Positions 1 through 8,140 of a DNA stretch of 47,900 nt are shown here, in pieces (position 1 is the stretch's first letter; every line of letters starts with the position of its first letter). Under the pieces are notes generated by a model. The model did no database searches, was not told the DNA's origin, and saw nothing but the letters and a program-made list of their open reading frames with translations. This DNA comes from Thioalkalivibrio versutus (GTDB lineage Bacteria; Pseudomonadota; Gammaproteobacteria; Ectothiorhodospirales; Ectothiorhodospiraceae), in assembly GCF_001999325.1 (NCBI RefSeq), contig NZ_MVAR01000012.1:1-47900 (forward strand), written 5' to 3'. A program made the translations under genes and the position numbers.

Positions 1-375
1 CACGGAAATTAGACCAGCTCAGGGTGCAGCGGTTGAAAGCGGGTGTTTAGTGCGGGCGCTCGTAAGTCCTCTAATGATCAATTGGAGATCCCAACGTATG
101 TCGGCCGGCTTTGATGGAGCTTCATGCGGAGGCAATCGCCCCTAGCGATCCCGGGCGGCCATTCCGTGTCGAGTGCGCAGGATCTTCTTACTACACGAAA
201 AAACTACTACACATGGAAACGATTCATCTGTTGGATGGCGCACAGATGAGCGGTGCTTCTTGGAAATTCAGTTTCCGCTGAGAAACCAGAAGAAGTGGAC
301 ACCCATGATCTTCTTGACGGTCTGAGGCGGTCGGGCTAGGTTTTGGGGTGAGTTCATGGACCAAGGAGGGTCCTG
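1..375. other. Intergenic region without a convincing gene
   Basis: No reading frame here looks coding in codon use or recognisable motifs. The stretch holds one copy of a short dispersed repeat (288-316). A good Shine-Dalgarno sequence (aaggagg, 363-369) serves the transposase fragment that starts at 376. The region is probably transposon debris and spacer. Confidence 0.5.
288..316. repeat. Short dispersed repeat, copy 1
   Basis: The core reads AAGAAG-TGGACACCCATGATC-TTCTTG, with AAGAAG and CTTCTT forming short inverted arms. A close relative lies at 1920-1949 (AAGAAGAGGGCACCCATGAC...) and a more diverged one at 4747-4770 (AAAGGACACCAACGATCTTC). All three are in the accessory stretch that also contains RAYT remnants. 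Relatedness is judged by eye, and the origin is unknown. Confidence 0.5.
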
Positions 376-489
376 ATGACGCGAGCCAGGAAGGAGCTCG
401 TCTCGATCGAGGCGACGCCGTATTACCACTGCATTTGTCGCTGTGTTCGCCGTGCGTTCCTGTGTGGCGAGAATTTCTATTCCGCATGA
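376..489 (+). pseudogene. REP-associated (RAYT/Y1) transposase, N-terminal fragment
   Basis: A good Shine-Dalgarno (aaggagg, 363-369) precedes an ATG and 37 codons. They begin [19 protein letters not shown] and continue with [14 protein letters not shown]. This is the characteristic N-terminus of RAYT/IS200-like Y1 transposases of gammaproteobacteria. The frame then runs into TGA at 487-489, and no sequence like the family's HUH motif or catalytic Tyr follows. Full-length members are roughly 200-300 residues, so this is a 5' fragment. A GGTCGGACC palindrome follows at once (491-503), in keeping with the known pairing of RAYTs and REP sequences. Family recognition is strong; decay is certain from length. 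Confidence 0.8.
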
Positions 490-490
490 C

Positions 491-503
491 GAGGTCGGAC
501 CTC
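491..503. repeat. REP-like palindrome, copy 1
   Basis: GAGGTC-G-GACCTC is a perfect 6-bp inverted repeat two bases after the stop of the truncated RAYT fragment. The GGTCGGACC core recurs at 1706-1714 and, inverted, at 4056-4064. REP elements are known targets or products of RAYT transposases; assignment of this motif as the local REP is inference. Confidence 0.5.
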
Positions 504-519
504 GTTACCATCCACAGGG

Positions 520-1638
520 TCAATTCGAGCGCCGCGCGATCAGGTCCATCACCGCGCGGATGAGTTGCCACTGGCCGATAAGCCCCACGCCTTGCGGATC
601 GATGTGGGAAAAGCCATCGATCAGGTGGAGGTCGACCTCGCCGATTGCACGGGCGAGGCGCGCGCTTTCGGTGTGCGGGATCATGGTGTCGGCCCGACCG
701 TGGATCAGGATGGCACCGTTGGAAAGATGCGAGAGGTCGCGGTTGGTGAGGGACAGCATTTCGATGGCCTCCCGCGCGCTGGCCGGCAGATCATTCAGGA
801 GCTCCGGCACGCGCTCCTGGTCATCGTTCAGGATTAACGCCAAGAGGGTCCGCCCCTCATCCCCGAGATCATCTGTCACGTCGTCGATGGGGGCCTTGGG
901 GTCGCCCATGCGCCGGCGCGCGATTTCTTCGAGAATCCTGCGGTCTTCGCGGTTATCCAGCATGTGCAGATTGCCGCGCAGGAATAGCCACTTCGCCAAC
1001 GGGTCAGGCGTCCGCGTCTGCCAGTGGTCCGATCCGGGCTCCTGGAAGGCCCCTGTGGTGGAGAAGGTGATGACGTTCTTCGTGTCGTAGTAGCCGCCGA
1101 TCCCGACCAGGAAGTCGATGGCCGCTTCCCCCTGCGGCGTCAGCGTCGCCAGGACGGCCAGGCCCACGGCATAAGAGATCGCCGCGACCCCCACGTATTG
1201 TTCATCCGCTGCGCGCTCCACATCCAGACGGGACAGAAGGGCCGCGGCATCACCGATGGCAGCGGCCTCCTCGGGACGCACGCTGAGGTCTTTCGAGCCC
1301 TGCAGGTCGGGCACCAGCACCAGGAAGCGCGCCCGCGCCAACGTATTGGCGAGTTGCACCAGCCGCCGGTCGTCCTTGCCCTGCGGCGTGAAGCCCGGCA
1401 CGAGGACGATGCGGGCCCCCACATTCTGCTGGGGATGATAGAGGTCGGCCGCGATGTCACCTTCGTCCGTCTCGAGGGTAAGCGTTTGGCGCGTGGGCTC
1501 GGGGGTGCGGTCCTTCAGCGTGCTCGGTCCCGCGCCGGCCTCGATGTCCTGGAGCACGCGCGTCGCCTCCCAGCTTTGGGTGCTGATGCAGCCGGCAAGC
1601 AGCAAGAGACCCAGCAACACAGCAGCGATGCGCAGCAT
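520..1638 (-). CDS. Lipoprotein alpha/beta hydrolase
   Basis: The product has 372 residues. A lipobox signal peptide (LLLLAGC, acylated Cys17) predicts a membrane-anchored, extracytoplasmic protein. The alpha/beta-hydrolase core spans about 70-360: strand and oxyanion-loop sequence VLVPGFTPQG, nucleophile Ser155 in AISYAVG (a variant of GxSxG), probable acid Asp317 in HGRADTMIP, and His345 in GFSHIDP. The fold resembles dienelactone hydrolase or serine-aminopeptidase relatives, but the substrate cannot be told. The start follows a weak ggagaat-type site and gives the signal peptide directly. The gene is convergent with the RAYT fragment and stands alone as a transcription unit. Confidence 0.8.
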   Translation of the reverse strand: MLRIAAVLLGLLLLAGCISTQSWEATRVLQDIEAGAGPSTLKDRTPEPTRQTLTLETDEGDIAADLYHPQQNVGARIVLVPGFTPQGKDDRRLVQLANTLARARFLVLVPDLQGSKDLSVRPEEAAAIGDAAALLSRLDVERAADEQYVGVAAISYAVGLAVLATLTPQGEAAIDFLVGIGGYYDTKNVITFSTTGAFQEPGSDHWQTRTPDPLAKWLFLRGNLHMLDNREDRRILEEIARRRMGDPKAPIDDVTDDLGDEGRTLLALILNDDQERVPELLNDLPASAREAIEMLSLTNRDLSHLSNGAILIHGRADTMIPHTESARLARAIGEVDLHLIDGFSHIDPQGVGLIGQWQLIRAVMDLIARRSN

Positions 1639-1705
1639 GCGATTCTCCTGTCAGATGAGCGGTACCAGTCCCGCCGGTACCCTAAGTCTATATCCGGAGT
1701 GACCG

Positions 1706-1714
1706 GGTCGGACC
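1706..1714. repeat. REP-like palindrome, copy 2
   Basis: GGTCGGACC lies within gaccgggtcggacctcc, upstream of the lipoprotein hydrolase and 289 bp before the first NERD gene. Its core matches that at 491-503 and is the reverse complement of the one at 4056-4064. Confidence 0.4.
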
Positions 1715-1919
1715 TCCAGGCGTAGGGTGTAATGAACAGGTTGCGCCCTGATCGGCAAAGGGTTTGGGCCTTGGAGTGGCCATTTTCGGCCATGAGTGGG
1801 GCTGTAACGTGCGGGGTCTTCGGCGAGGTGTGAAGCGTCCGAGTCGGTGCGTACGGAGTGATCGACGGCGCGGATATCCAGCTGTGCCTGGATCTGGCGC
1901 AGGAATGATTGGCTTCCCA

Positions 1920-1949
1920 TGAAGAAGAGGGCACCCATGACCTTTTTGG
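1920..1949. repeat. Short dispersed repeat, copy 2
   Basis: TGAAGAAGAGGGCACCCATGACC followed by TTTTTGG resembles the repeat at 288-316. It lies just upstream of the first NERD gene. An in-frame ATG inside it could extend that protein by 28 residues, but repeat DNA is an unlikely true N-terminus, which supports the start at 2003. Confidence 0.45.
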
Positions 1950-2002
1950 GTGCCGACGCTTGGTCCAGCTTTACTAGTCCGGAGAGCCAAGAAGGGGATG
2001 TG

Positions 2003-2782
2003 ATGGAGAACAATCTGGGCGGGGCATTTCTGGAGGGGATGCTGCGATTCTGGTGGGCCTGGATCTTGGTCGTGCTGTTCGCCATCGGTCGGCTGCCGAT
2101 GGTCAAGGGCTGGGTGGGTGAGCTTGTGGTTCGCCTGATTCTGTCGGTTGGGCTGGACGGCAAGGCGGGGCACGCGCTTCATGATGTCACGCTGGAGACG
2201 GGCGACGGCACGACGCAGGTGGACCATGTGCTGGTGTCCCGCTTCGGCATTTTCGTCATCGAGACGAAGAATATGCGCGGGTGGATCTTTGGCGATGCGC
2301 GGCAGGCTCAATGGACGCAACGTTTCTACCGCCGGTCGTTTCGCTTCCAGAATCCGCTGCGCCAGAACTACCGGCATGAACGGGCGATTTCCGATGCGCT
2401 GCAGGTCGAGCCCGAGACGATCCATTCGGTGGTGGTCTTTGTCGGCAGCAGTCGTTTCAAGACGCCGATGCCCGAGAACGTGGTCCGGGGCCTCGGGCTG
2501 CTGGGCTACATCCGTTCGTTCCGCACGAAGGTGTGGAGCGATGACGAGGTGCAGGCCCTGGTGGACCAGCTGAAGGGTCGCCGGCTGGAGCCTTCTCGGC
2601 ATACGCACCGGGCCCACGTGCAGCAGCTACGCGAACGGCATGAGGCCCCGGCCGGGCCGGCCTGTCCGAAATGCGGCGAGGCGATGATGAAGCGGAAGGC
2701 ACGTCGCGGCTCCAGGGTCGGCCAGGAGTTCTGGGGGTGTACGCAGTATCCCGGCTGCCGCGGAACGAAGCCGGTCCAGTAG
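2003..2782 (+). CDS. NERD-domain membrane protein with C-terminal zinc ribbon
   Basis: The product has 259 residues. One membrane segment near 16-35 (FWWAWILVVLFAIGRLP) is followed by a NERD (nuclease-related) domain at about 45-150. The PD-(D/E)xK-like signature is visible: VDHVLVSRFGIFVIETKN supplies the Asp and ExK. The C-terminus carries a topoisomerase-type zinc ribbon with four cysteines (CPKCGEAM ... FWGCTQYPGC). NERD proteins are predicted nucleases of poorly known role; the zinc ribbon suggests nucleic-acid binding. The start at 2003 has a gaagggg site 8 bases upstream; an in-frame ATG at 1919 lies in repeat DNA. A second NERD gene follows 62 bp downstream on the same strand. Confidence 0.85.
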   Translation: MENNLGGAFLEGMLRFWWAWILVVLFAIGRLPMVKGWVGELVVRLILSVGLDGKAGHALHDVTLETGDGTTQVDHVLVSRFGIFVIETKNMRGWIFGDARQAQWTQRFYRRSFRFQNPLRQNYRHERAISDALQVEPETIHSVVVFVGSSRFKTPMPENVVRGLGLLGYIRSFRTKVWSDDEVQALVDQLKGRRLEPSRHTHRAHVQQLRERHEAPAGPACPKCGEAMMKRKARRGSRVGQEFWGCTQYPGCRGTKPVQ

Positions 2783-2844
2783 TCGGGCTCAATCTGGCAT
2801 CGTGGAGGCGTTCGATTCGTTCCGGAAATGAAAAGGAAGGGGCC

Positions 2845-3561
2845 ATGGCGAATACTCGGTATGTGACCGCGAATCGATTGACTGAGGAGTCGAAGGCGAT
2901 TCAGGCGAAGGGGCGGAATCTGGTCCTGATCCTGGGCCTTCCGGTCGCGGTTGCGGCCTTCTTCATTCATCCGCTCGTAGGGCTCGTAGCGCTTGCGGGC
3001 GTGGCGGCCCTGTATGGAAGCATCGGTGGCAGCGCGGTGATCGAGGCGGGGGCGCGCGGCGAGGATGCGGCCCTGGACTGGCTTTCGAAGCTCCCGGATT
3101 CATTCGCGATCTTCAATCAGGTGGATCTGCCCAGCGAACAGTCCCGCACCGGGATGGTGGAGACCGACTTGGTGGTGACCGGACCGGAGGCGGTGTTCGT
3201 GATCGAGGTGAAGCACAACAACGGGGCGATCGACTGTGACGAGAGCCGGCCGCAATGGACCGTGAGCAAGACGGGGCGTCGCGGAAACCGCTATGGCAAG
3301 GAGATGCGCAATCCCATCAGGCAGGTGAAGAAGCAGGTGTGGTTGCTGAGTGAATACCTGAAGAGCCGCAAGGCGAAGCGCTGGATCCAGCCGATCGTGC
3401 TGTTCACCCACCCGGATGTCTCGCTGGGGCGTTCGTCCGACCTGTCGGTACCCGTGCTCACCGGCCCCGAGGCGGTCGAGTACATCCGGAACTTCAAGCC
3501 GGAGCGGCCGCGCCCGGTGAAGGAGAACACGGTGCAGGCCATCGCGACCCTGAAGGGCTGA
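2845..3561 (+). CDS. NERD-domain membrane protein
   Basis: The product has 238 residues. Two hydrophobic segments at about 25-65 (LVLILGLPVAVAAFFI and LVGLVALAGVAALYG) are followed by a NERD domain at about 70-190. The nuclease signature is ETDLVVTGPEAVFVIEVKH (Asp plus ExK). Unlike its upstream neighbour it has no zinc ribbon. The start was set at ATG 2845, preceded by aaaaggaagggg, rather than at earlier in-frame codons that would overlap the upstream gene. With the first NERD gene it probably forms a two-gene operon. The function is unknown; DNA processing or defence is only a guess from the family name and the mobile surroundings. Confidence 0.82.
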   Translation: MANTRYVTANRLTEESKAIQAKGRNLVLILGLPVAVAAFFIHPLVGLVALAGVAALYGSIGGSAVIEAGARGEDAALDWLSKLPDSFAIFNQVDLPSEQSRTGMVETDLVVTGPEAVFVIEVKHNNGAIDCDESRPQWTVSKTGRRGNRYGKEMRNPIRQVKKQVWLLSEYLKSRKAKRWIQPIVLFTHPDVSLGRSSDLSVPVLTGPEAVEYIRNFKPERPRPVKENTVQAIATLKG

Positions 3562-3689
3562 ATCGTCGAGAGTGGCTGCGCATCGGGGGGGCGGACCAGG
3601 GTAAGGGTTGGAAAAGGCGGTGAACATATCTGGCCTAGGGCACGAATTCGGGCTTGAAGCCGCCATTTCGACCGTCAAATGGCTATTTC

Positions 3690-3899
3690 AGGGAGGGAAG
3701 CCCATCACTGGCTGGGCCAATCTGGCATGTGGTCCATCGCTGTCTCAAGCAGGAGTTCCTGCTGAAGTTTGCCCGTGACCGCAGGCTCGGGCGGTACTGG
3801 CTGTATGACGCGCGGCAGCACTACGGTTTGTGTGTGCTGAACGCCATGGTCACCTCGCTGCGCGTGCACCTGCTGGTACGCCATGTGGGGAGGGCGAGA
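3690..3899 (+). pseudogene. REP-associated (RAYT) transposase remnant
   Basis: Translated codons read VVHRCLKQEFLLKFARDRRL, then GRYWLYDARQHYGLCVLNAM and VTSLRVHLLV. These match RAYT-type transposases, whose consensus I recall as HRCHKREFLLKFARDRRRWRYWLFEAR...GLCVLNYVVTSNHIHLLV. The first His of the HUH metal motif is replaced (RVHLLV). There is no proper start, and the frame degenerates into unrelated sequence after about 3899. It is a different RAYT lineage from the fragment at 376-489. A GGTCCGACC palindrome lies at 4056-4064. Most of the 3562-4083 interval holds nothing else recognisable. Confidence 0.75.
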
Positions 3900-4055
3900 T
3901 GGCGGGTGACGTCGTGGATCGCGGGATGGGTGGCCAGTCCTAAACCGGCGCAGGTTATCGGGTGGATACACGGTCTTGACCACCAAACAGGGCGGATAAG
4001 CGTCTAGAAAGGGGGTTTGGCGCGATATAACTACATTAAGTCAGTAGGTTATCGT

Positions 4056-4064
4056 GGTCCGACC
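4056..4064. repeat. REP-like palindrome, copy 3 (inverted)
   Basis: GGTCCGACC within gtggtccgaccccg is the reverse complement of the core at 491-503 and 1706-1714. It lies about 150 bp beyond the second RAYT remnant. Confidence 0.4.
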
Positions 4065-4083
4065 CCGTCGCCGCCGCCGTCTG

Positions 4084-4557
4084 TTATGGGTGCACGGCGG
4101 TGTTCTGTCCGAACTGGATCTGCCAGCCGTGGTGATCGTGGCGTTCGAACAGGAAGCTCATACGCGTGTGCAGCTCGCCGTCGCCGCGGTCCGGCAGGCC
4201 GTCCGGCATGGATTCAATGCCCGAAACCCGAAACATGACCTCCGCGAAGGCGGTGTCGTCGCCGAGCAGGATGATGTCCTGTACGTCGACGCTTAGCGAG
4301 GTTCCGGCAAAGGGGCCCTGCAGCAAGTCCGTATGCCGTTGTGCATTGCTCGAACGGTCCTCGAGGCGCGTGCCGACGAGATTGATCACCCCGGCGTTCT
4401 CCGCATAGTCGCGTGCCCAGGCCTCGCCATCGCCGGCTTCCCATGCGGCCCCCTTGGCCTCCAGGATGCGCTGGATCTCGCCGTCGTCGGCCCAAGCAGG
4501 GGCCGCCATGAGTGCGGCCAGGGGCAAGGCGATCAGTAGGAACGGTTTCCTGGACAT
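4084..4557 (-). CDS. Secreted SnoaL/DUF4440-like protein
   Basis: The product has 157 residues with a clean Sec signal peptide (cleavage after APAWA, about residue 23). The rest has the pattern of NTF2-fold DUF4440/SgcJ-EcaC proteins: IQRILEAKGAAWEAGDGEAW opens the domain and SFLFERHDHHGWQIQFGQNT closes it. The predicted location is the periplasm. Members bind small ligands or act as isomerases or hydrolases; no specific activity can be assigned. A degenerate second copy lies at 16899-17215, with clear DNA similarity over about 260 bp. No operon partner is seen. Confidence 0.75.
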   Translation of the reverse strand: MSRKPFLLIALPLAALMAAPAWADDGEIQRILEAKGAAWEAGDGEAWARDYAENAGVINLVGTRLEDRSSNAQRHTDLLQGPFAGTSLSVDVQDIILLGDDTAFAEVMFRVSGIESMPDGLPDRGDGELHTRMSFLFERHDHHGWQIQFGQNTAVHP

Positions 4558-4640
4558 GCAAGCTCCGGATGGTGTTTGTGACAGGCGCCCCCTGTGTACA
4601 GGAGTGTCGGCCTGAGTGCCAGCGAGCCCGCGCTATGGGG

Positions 4641-4665
4641 TCTACCTTCGGATGTAGCAGGCCGG
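4641..4665. repeat. 25-bp dispersed repeat, copy 1
   Basis: TCTACCTTCGGATGTAGCAG followed by GCCGG matches 8141-8165 at 22 of 25 positions. CTAC...GTAG can pair across CTTCGGAT. Both copies are intergenic. This could be another REP/BIME-type family. Confidence 0.5.
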
Positions 4666-4746
4666 CATCGCCAAGGGAGCAGCTGCGGCGATTTCCCGCA
4701 CAAATGGGCCCCCCGTCGGCTTGAGTGGCGCAATGGATGTGCGAGC

Positions 4747-4770
4747 AACAAAGGACACCAACGATCTTCG
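4747..4770. repeat. Short dispersed repeat, diverged copy 3
   Basis: ACAAAGGACACCAACGATCT followed by TCG resembles the core at 288-316 (GGACACCCATGATCTTC). It lies in the 367-bp gap between the SnoaL-like gene and the small protein at 4925. Apart from this and the 25-bp repeat, that gap shows no gene. Confidence 0.35.
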
Positions 4771-4924
4771 TTATGTTTGACACCGTACGGACTGCATCCT
4801 GACATCAGCCCATTTTGGCGGAAAGTGGAAGGGGCCTGGCATCAAAGCAAGGGCCGGAAGGCGCCTCGTACGCTGGGCATGGATCGCGTGACACTACGCG
4901 GGATATTCGGATGGAAGGAGTGAC

Positions 4925-5245
4925 ATGATGGCCAGAGACAATTTGCCGACCGTGGATTGGGAGCGTGGCGAGAACACGGATCGGGTGAAGGTGCAGGTAA
5001 TGCGCGAGGAGCCCGTCATCCTGCAGATGCCATCGGGCATGGACTGGTCGGTGGATGGGGGTGAGTTCAAGTGCACAGCCGATCCCGACAGAGGGATGCA
5101 ATGCGACTGCGAAGGCGGCCTGTTGCGGAAACTGGCGGAGCTCAACAATATGCCAGAGCTGAAGGAAATCGCGGACGCCTGCGAGTATTCGAGTTCCCGC
5201 GTCGATATCGACCCCGCCGGCGCGCGCATCATCGTCCACGACTGA
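4925..5245 (+). CDS. Small hypothetical protein with four cysteines
   Basis: The product has 106 residues and is predicted soluble and acidic, with no signal peptide or membrane segment. I do not recognise the family. Cysteines lie in KCTADP, MQCDCEGG and DACEYS, so metal or redox binding is possible but unproven. The gene has tandem ATGs at 4925 and 4928 and a good site (ggaaggag, about 4914-4921). Codon use looks coding throughout. The next gene starts 243 bp downstream, so it appears to be monocistronic. Confidence 0.6.
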   Translation: MMARDNLPTVDWERGENTDRVKVQVMREEPVILQMPSGMDWSVDGGEFKCTADPDRGMQCDCEGGLLRKLAELNNMPELKEIADACEYSSSRVDIDPAGARIIVHD

Positions 5246-5488
5246 TTTGCCCGGGAGCCGCGAGGGCGGCAAGGGCTCAGGCCGTCCTTTCGCGCCGCGC
5301 CTCCACCCAAGCGGCAAGGGCTTCTCTAATGTCCCGGGCTCGTTGATGTCTCACAACATCACGACGTGTGGCGCTGTTATATTGTGCGGCGTTTCGCTGA
5401 CCCATCGCGGGGTCAACGCGAAACATGTCGCCGACCAGCAGATCGACGGGTCGGGACTCACTCACGACCCACGATAGGGACTGGCTGA

Positions 5489-6442
5489 ATGGCACAGGGC
5501 GCACCGACCCCGCTGAGGTCGCTTTCATCCGAAAAAGTGGTGGGTCTGAGCACGCTGTTCGTCGCCCTGGCGGCGTTTTCCTGGGGGCTGTCCGGCGGGA
5601 TTGGGGGCATTCTCACGGGCCAGGGTTGGGATCCGGTGGTGGTGTCGTTCTACCGGGGTGCGATCGGGCTGCTGTTCGTGCTCGCCTGGCTTGCGATTCG
5701 TCCGCATGGCAGCGGATTGGCCAGTGGCCGCATGTGGTTCTGGTCGGCGATCGCCGGCCTGGGGGTCGCGGGCAACTTCACCTTCTACTTCCTGAGCATC
5801 GCCGAGGGCAGTGTCGCGGTGGCTGCGACACTGATGTACTGCGCGCCGGTATTCGTTTATCTCGTCTCTTTTGCACTCGGGCTCGAAAAACCCACCCTGT
5901 TCAAGTGGGTCGCGATCGCGATGGTCATGCTGGGTGTGGTGCTGCTGACGGGTATTTACGATATCGGCGCCGGTGACGTGACGCCGATTGCCGCTGGGGC
6001 CGGTCTGGCTTCCGGGCTGTCCTACGCGGTCTTTATCTTCGGCTTCAAGTTCGCGGCACCCCACGGCAGCCCGCAGGCGATTCTGGTGATCGCGTTCGCG
6101 GTCCTGGTCGTCATCCTGTTCGGGCTGGGCGATCCCGACCAGACCGTGGCTGTGCTGAGCACGCCGAGCTGGCCGTTGTTCGTGATACTGGGCGTGCTGG
6201 GCGCCGGGTTGTCGTTCATTTTCTACATCATCGGCCTGAACCACACGGCACCCGCCGTCGCGTCCATCGTGGCGATGGTCGAGCCGGTGACTGCGTCGCT
6301 GTTCGGCGTGGTGTTCCTGAGCGAGACCCTGGGCGCACTCCAGGTCTTTGGCATGGGATTGATCCTGCTGACCGTGACCGCCCTGAGCGTCTATTCCAGC
6401 TCGCAGAAGCAATCGGTTCCGCCCCAACCTCGCGCTGATTAG
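5489..6442 (+). CDS. EamA/DMT-superfamily transporter
   Basis: The product has 317 residues with about ten hydrophobic segments in two five-helix halves, the arrangement of the drug/metabolite transporter superfamily. The first half begins LFVALAAFSWGLSGGIGGIL and the second near DVTPIAAGAGLASGLSYAVF. The late motif SIVAMVEPVTASLFGVVFLS is typical of the C-terminal EamA repeat (conserved Glu-Pro). It is an inner-membrane permease, probably an exporter of small metabolites; the substrate cannot be read from sequence. The start at 5489 has only a weak purine-rich site. No linked gene indicates the cargo. Confidence 0.88.
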   Translation: MAQGAPTPLRSLSSEKVVGLSTLFVALAAFSWGLSGGIGGILTGQGWDPVVVSFYRGAIGLLFVLAWLAIRPHGSGLASGRMWFWSAIAGLGVAGNFTFYFLSIAEGSVAVAATLMYCAPVFVYLVSFALGLEKPTLFKWVAIAMVMLGVVLLTGIYDIGAGDVTPIAAGAGLASGLSYAVFIFGFKFAAPHGSPQAILVIAFAVLVVILFGLGDPDQTVAVLSTPSWPLFVILGVLGAGLSFIFYIIGLNHTAPAVASIVAMVEPVTASLFGVVFLSETLGALQVFGMGLILLTVTALSVYSSSQKQSVPPQPRAD

Positions 6443-6645
6443 CGCTTGAACCTGCTCCGGGGAGCTGGATTCGTGGGGTCCGATATCGCCTTCACGGCTC
6501 ATCTTCCGACAATGTTTCGAAAGAGACAAAGGGATGAGAATGAGGGTCAAGATGCACTCATCCCTGCTAATCTGAACTAGGGATCGGGCGGCGCGGACGT
6601 CTCCCGGTGTTTACTGGTCAGCGGCCTTGCCCAAGGAGCCCAGTG

Positions 6646-8115
6646 ATGCACGAGCCTGTCCACTCCCACCCCTGCTGCGGCACCGAACACCCCGGGGGCA
6701 TGTCGTGCCTGTGCGGCCGGCCGGAGACCATGCGCGCCATGCAGCGTATTGAGGCGGACATCAGCCGCCGGCGTATGCTGGGAGGCATGGCGGTGCTGGT
6801 GGGCATGTTCGCCGGGTTCCGAGTAGCGGCCGGGCCGGATGAGCGGCCGGGCCTGCCGGATCGCCCCCTGCTACTGGTGAATCTGCGGCTGTTCGATGGC
6901 CAGTCCCTTCATCTGAGGGAAGGCGTGGCGGTTTTGATCCAGGGTGAGCGGATCGTCGATCTGATCACGCCGGACGCAGCGCCCGAGGGTGTGCTGCGTG
7001 TGGATTGCGGAGGACGGGTGGTGATGCCCGGACTCATCGATGCCCACTGGCATACCACCCTGGCGGGGGTGGACATGCGCACCGCCCTGACGGCGGATCC
7101 GGCCTACATTCACCTGCAGGCGGCGCGCGAGGCGCGGGCGACGCTGATGCGTGGTTTCACCACGGTGCGCGACGTGGGCGGCCCCGCCTTCGCTCTCAAG
7201 CGCGCCATTGACGAAGGCGTTACCCCGGGGCCGCGCATCTTCCCCTCCGGCGCGATGATCAGCCAGACCTCGGGGCACGGTGATTTCCGCATGCGCCATG
7301 AAGTACCGCGCACGGCCCTGTCTGGCCCCATCCAGACGGAGCTTTCCGGGGTTTCGGTGATCGCCGATGGCGCCGACGAGGTGCTCCGTCGCGCGCGGGA
7401 ACAGCTCATGCTGGGCGCAAGCCAGATCAAGCTAATGGCTGGTGGCGGTGTGGCCTCCCTCTACGATCCCCTGGATAGCGTGCAGTACACCGAGCGGGAG
7501 TTGCGCGCGGGTGTCGAGGCCGCCAGGGACTGGGGCACCTACGCCACGGTGCACGTTTACGTGCCCGAAGGGATCAAGCGCGCCATCCGCGCGGGTGTCG
7601 GCTGCATCGAACACGGCCAGCTGGCAGACGAGGAGGCGGTCCGCATGATGGCGGGCGAGGGCGTCTGGTGGAGCCTGCAGCCATTTCTCCAGGACGAGGA
7701 CTCCAACGTTTACCGGGATCCGGAACAGGTGGCGAAGCAGACGCGGGTGGCCAGGGGTACGGAACAGGCCTACGCGTGGGCACGCGAGCATGAGGTACAG
7801 ACCGCCTGGGGCACGGACATCCTGTTTGCCCCCGACAAGACCCATACCCAGGGGCGTCAGCTGGCCAAGATGACCCGCTTCTACGAACCCCTCGAGGTAC
7901 TGCGCATGGCTACTGGGGACAACGGCCGCTGCCTGGCGTTATCCGGGCCGCGCGCGCCCTACGGCAGCGGTCTGGGGGTTGTTCAGCCCGGCGGCCTGGC
8001 AGACCTGCTGGTGGTCGACGGGGAGCCGGAGCGGGATCTGTCCTTCCTGGCGGAGCCGGAGAACTCGTTGCGGTTGATCATGAAGGGCGGGCGGATGTAC
8101 CGGAACACCCTGTGA
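6646..8115 (+). CDS. Tat-exported metal-dependent amidohydrolase
   Basis: The product has 489 residues. The N-terminus carries a Cys-rich stretch, then SRRRMLGGMAVLVGMFAGF (about 40-58), a twin-arginine-like signal; with its 40-residue extension this would be an unusually long Tat leader. The amidohydrolase domain follows: VMPGLIDAHWHT holds the HxH metal ligands (His134 and His136). Later come KLMAGGG (possible carbamylated Lys), ATVHVY and CIEHGQ (His ligands) and WGTDILF (Asp). The C-terminal strand GLADLLVVDGEPERD closes the composite beta-sandwich. It resembles imidazolonepropionase/prolidase-type peptidases of this superfamily. The start at 6646 has aaggag at 6633-6638; an upstream in-frame start would add 13 residues. 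Confidence 0.85.
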   Translation: MHEPVHSHPCCGTEHPGGMSCLCGRPETMRAMQRIEADISRRRMLGGMAVLVGMFAGFRVAAGPDERPGLPDRPLLLVNLRLFDGQSLHLREGVAVLIQGERIVDLITPDAAPEGVLRVDCGGRVVMPGLIDAHWHTTLAGVDMRTALTADPAYIHLQAAREARATLMRGFTTVRDVGGPAFALKRAIDEGVTPGPRIFPSGAMISQTSGHGDFRMRHEVPRTALSGPIQTELSGVSVIADGADEVLRRAREQLMLGASQIKLMAGGGVASLYDPLDSVQYTERELRAGVEAARDWGTYATVHVYVPEGIKRAIRAGVGCIEHGQLADEEAVRMMAGEGVWWSLQPFLQDEDSNVYRDPEQVAKQTRVARGTEQAYAWAREHEVQTAWGTDILFAPDKTHTQGRQLAKMTRFYEPLEVLRMATGDNGRCLALSGPRAPYGSGLGVVQPGGLADLLVVDGEPERDLSFLAEPENSLRLIMKGGRMYRNTL

Positions 8116-8140
8116 AGTCGCTGCCGGCAGGGCTAAGAAT

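Noticed and set aside
1688-2617. 309-codon minus-strand frame opposite the first NERD gene
   Set aside because: No motif, His/Pro/Arg-rich, and the opposite strand has a recognised domain with a good ribosome site.
5277-5528. 83-codon minus-strand frame between the small protein and the EamA gene
   Set aside because: Part looks plausible (ALAAWVEARRERTA) but there is no family match or ribosome site, and it overlaps the EamA start; not supported.
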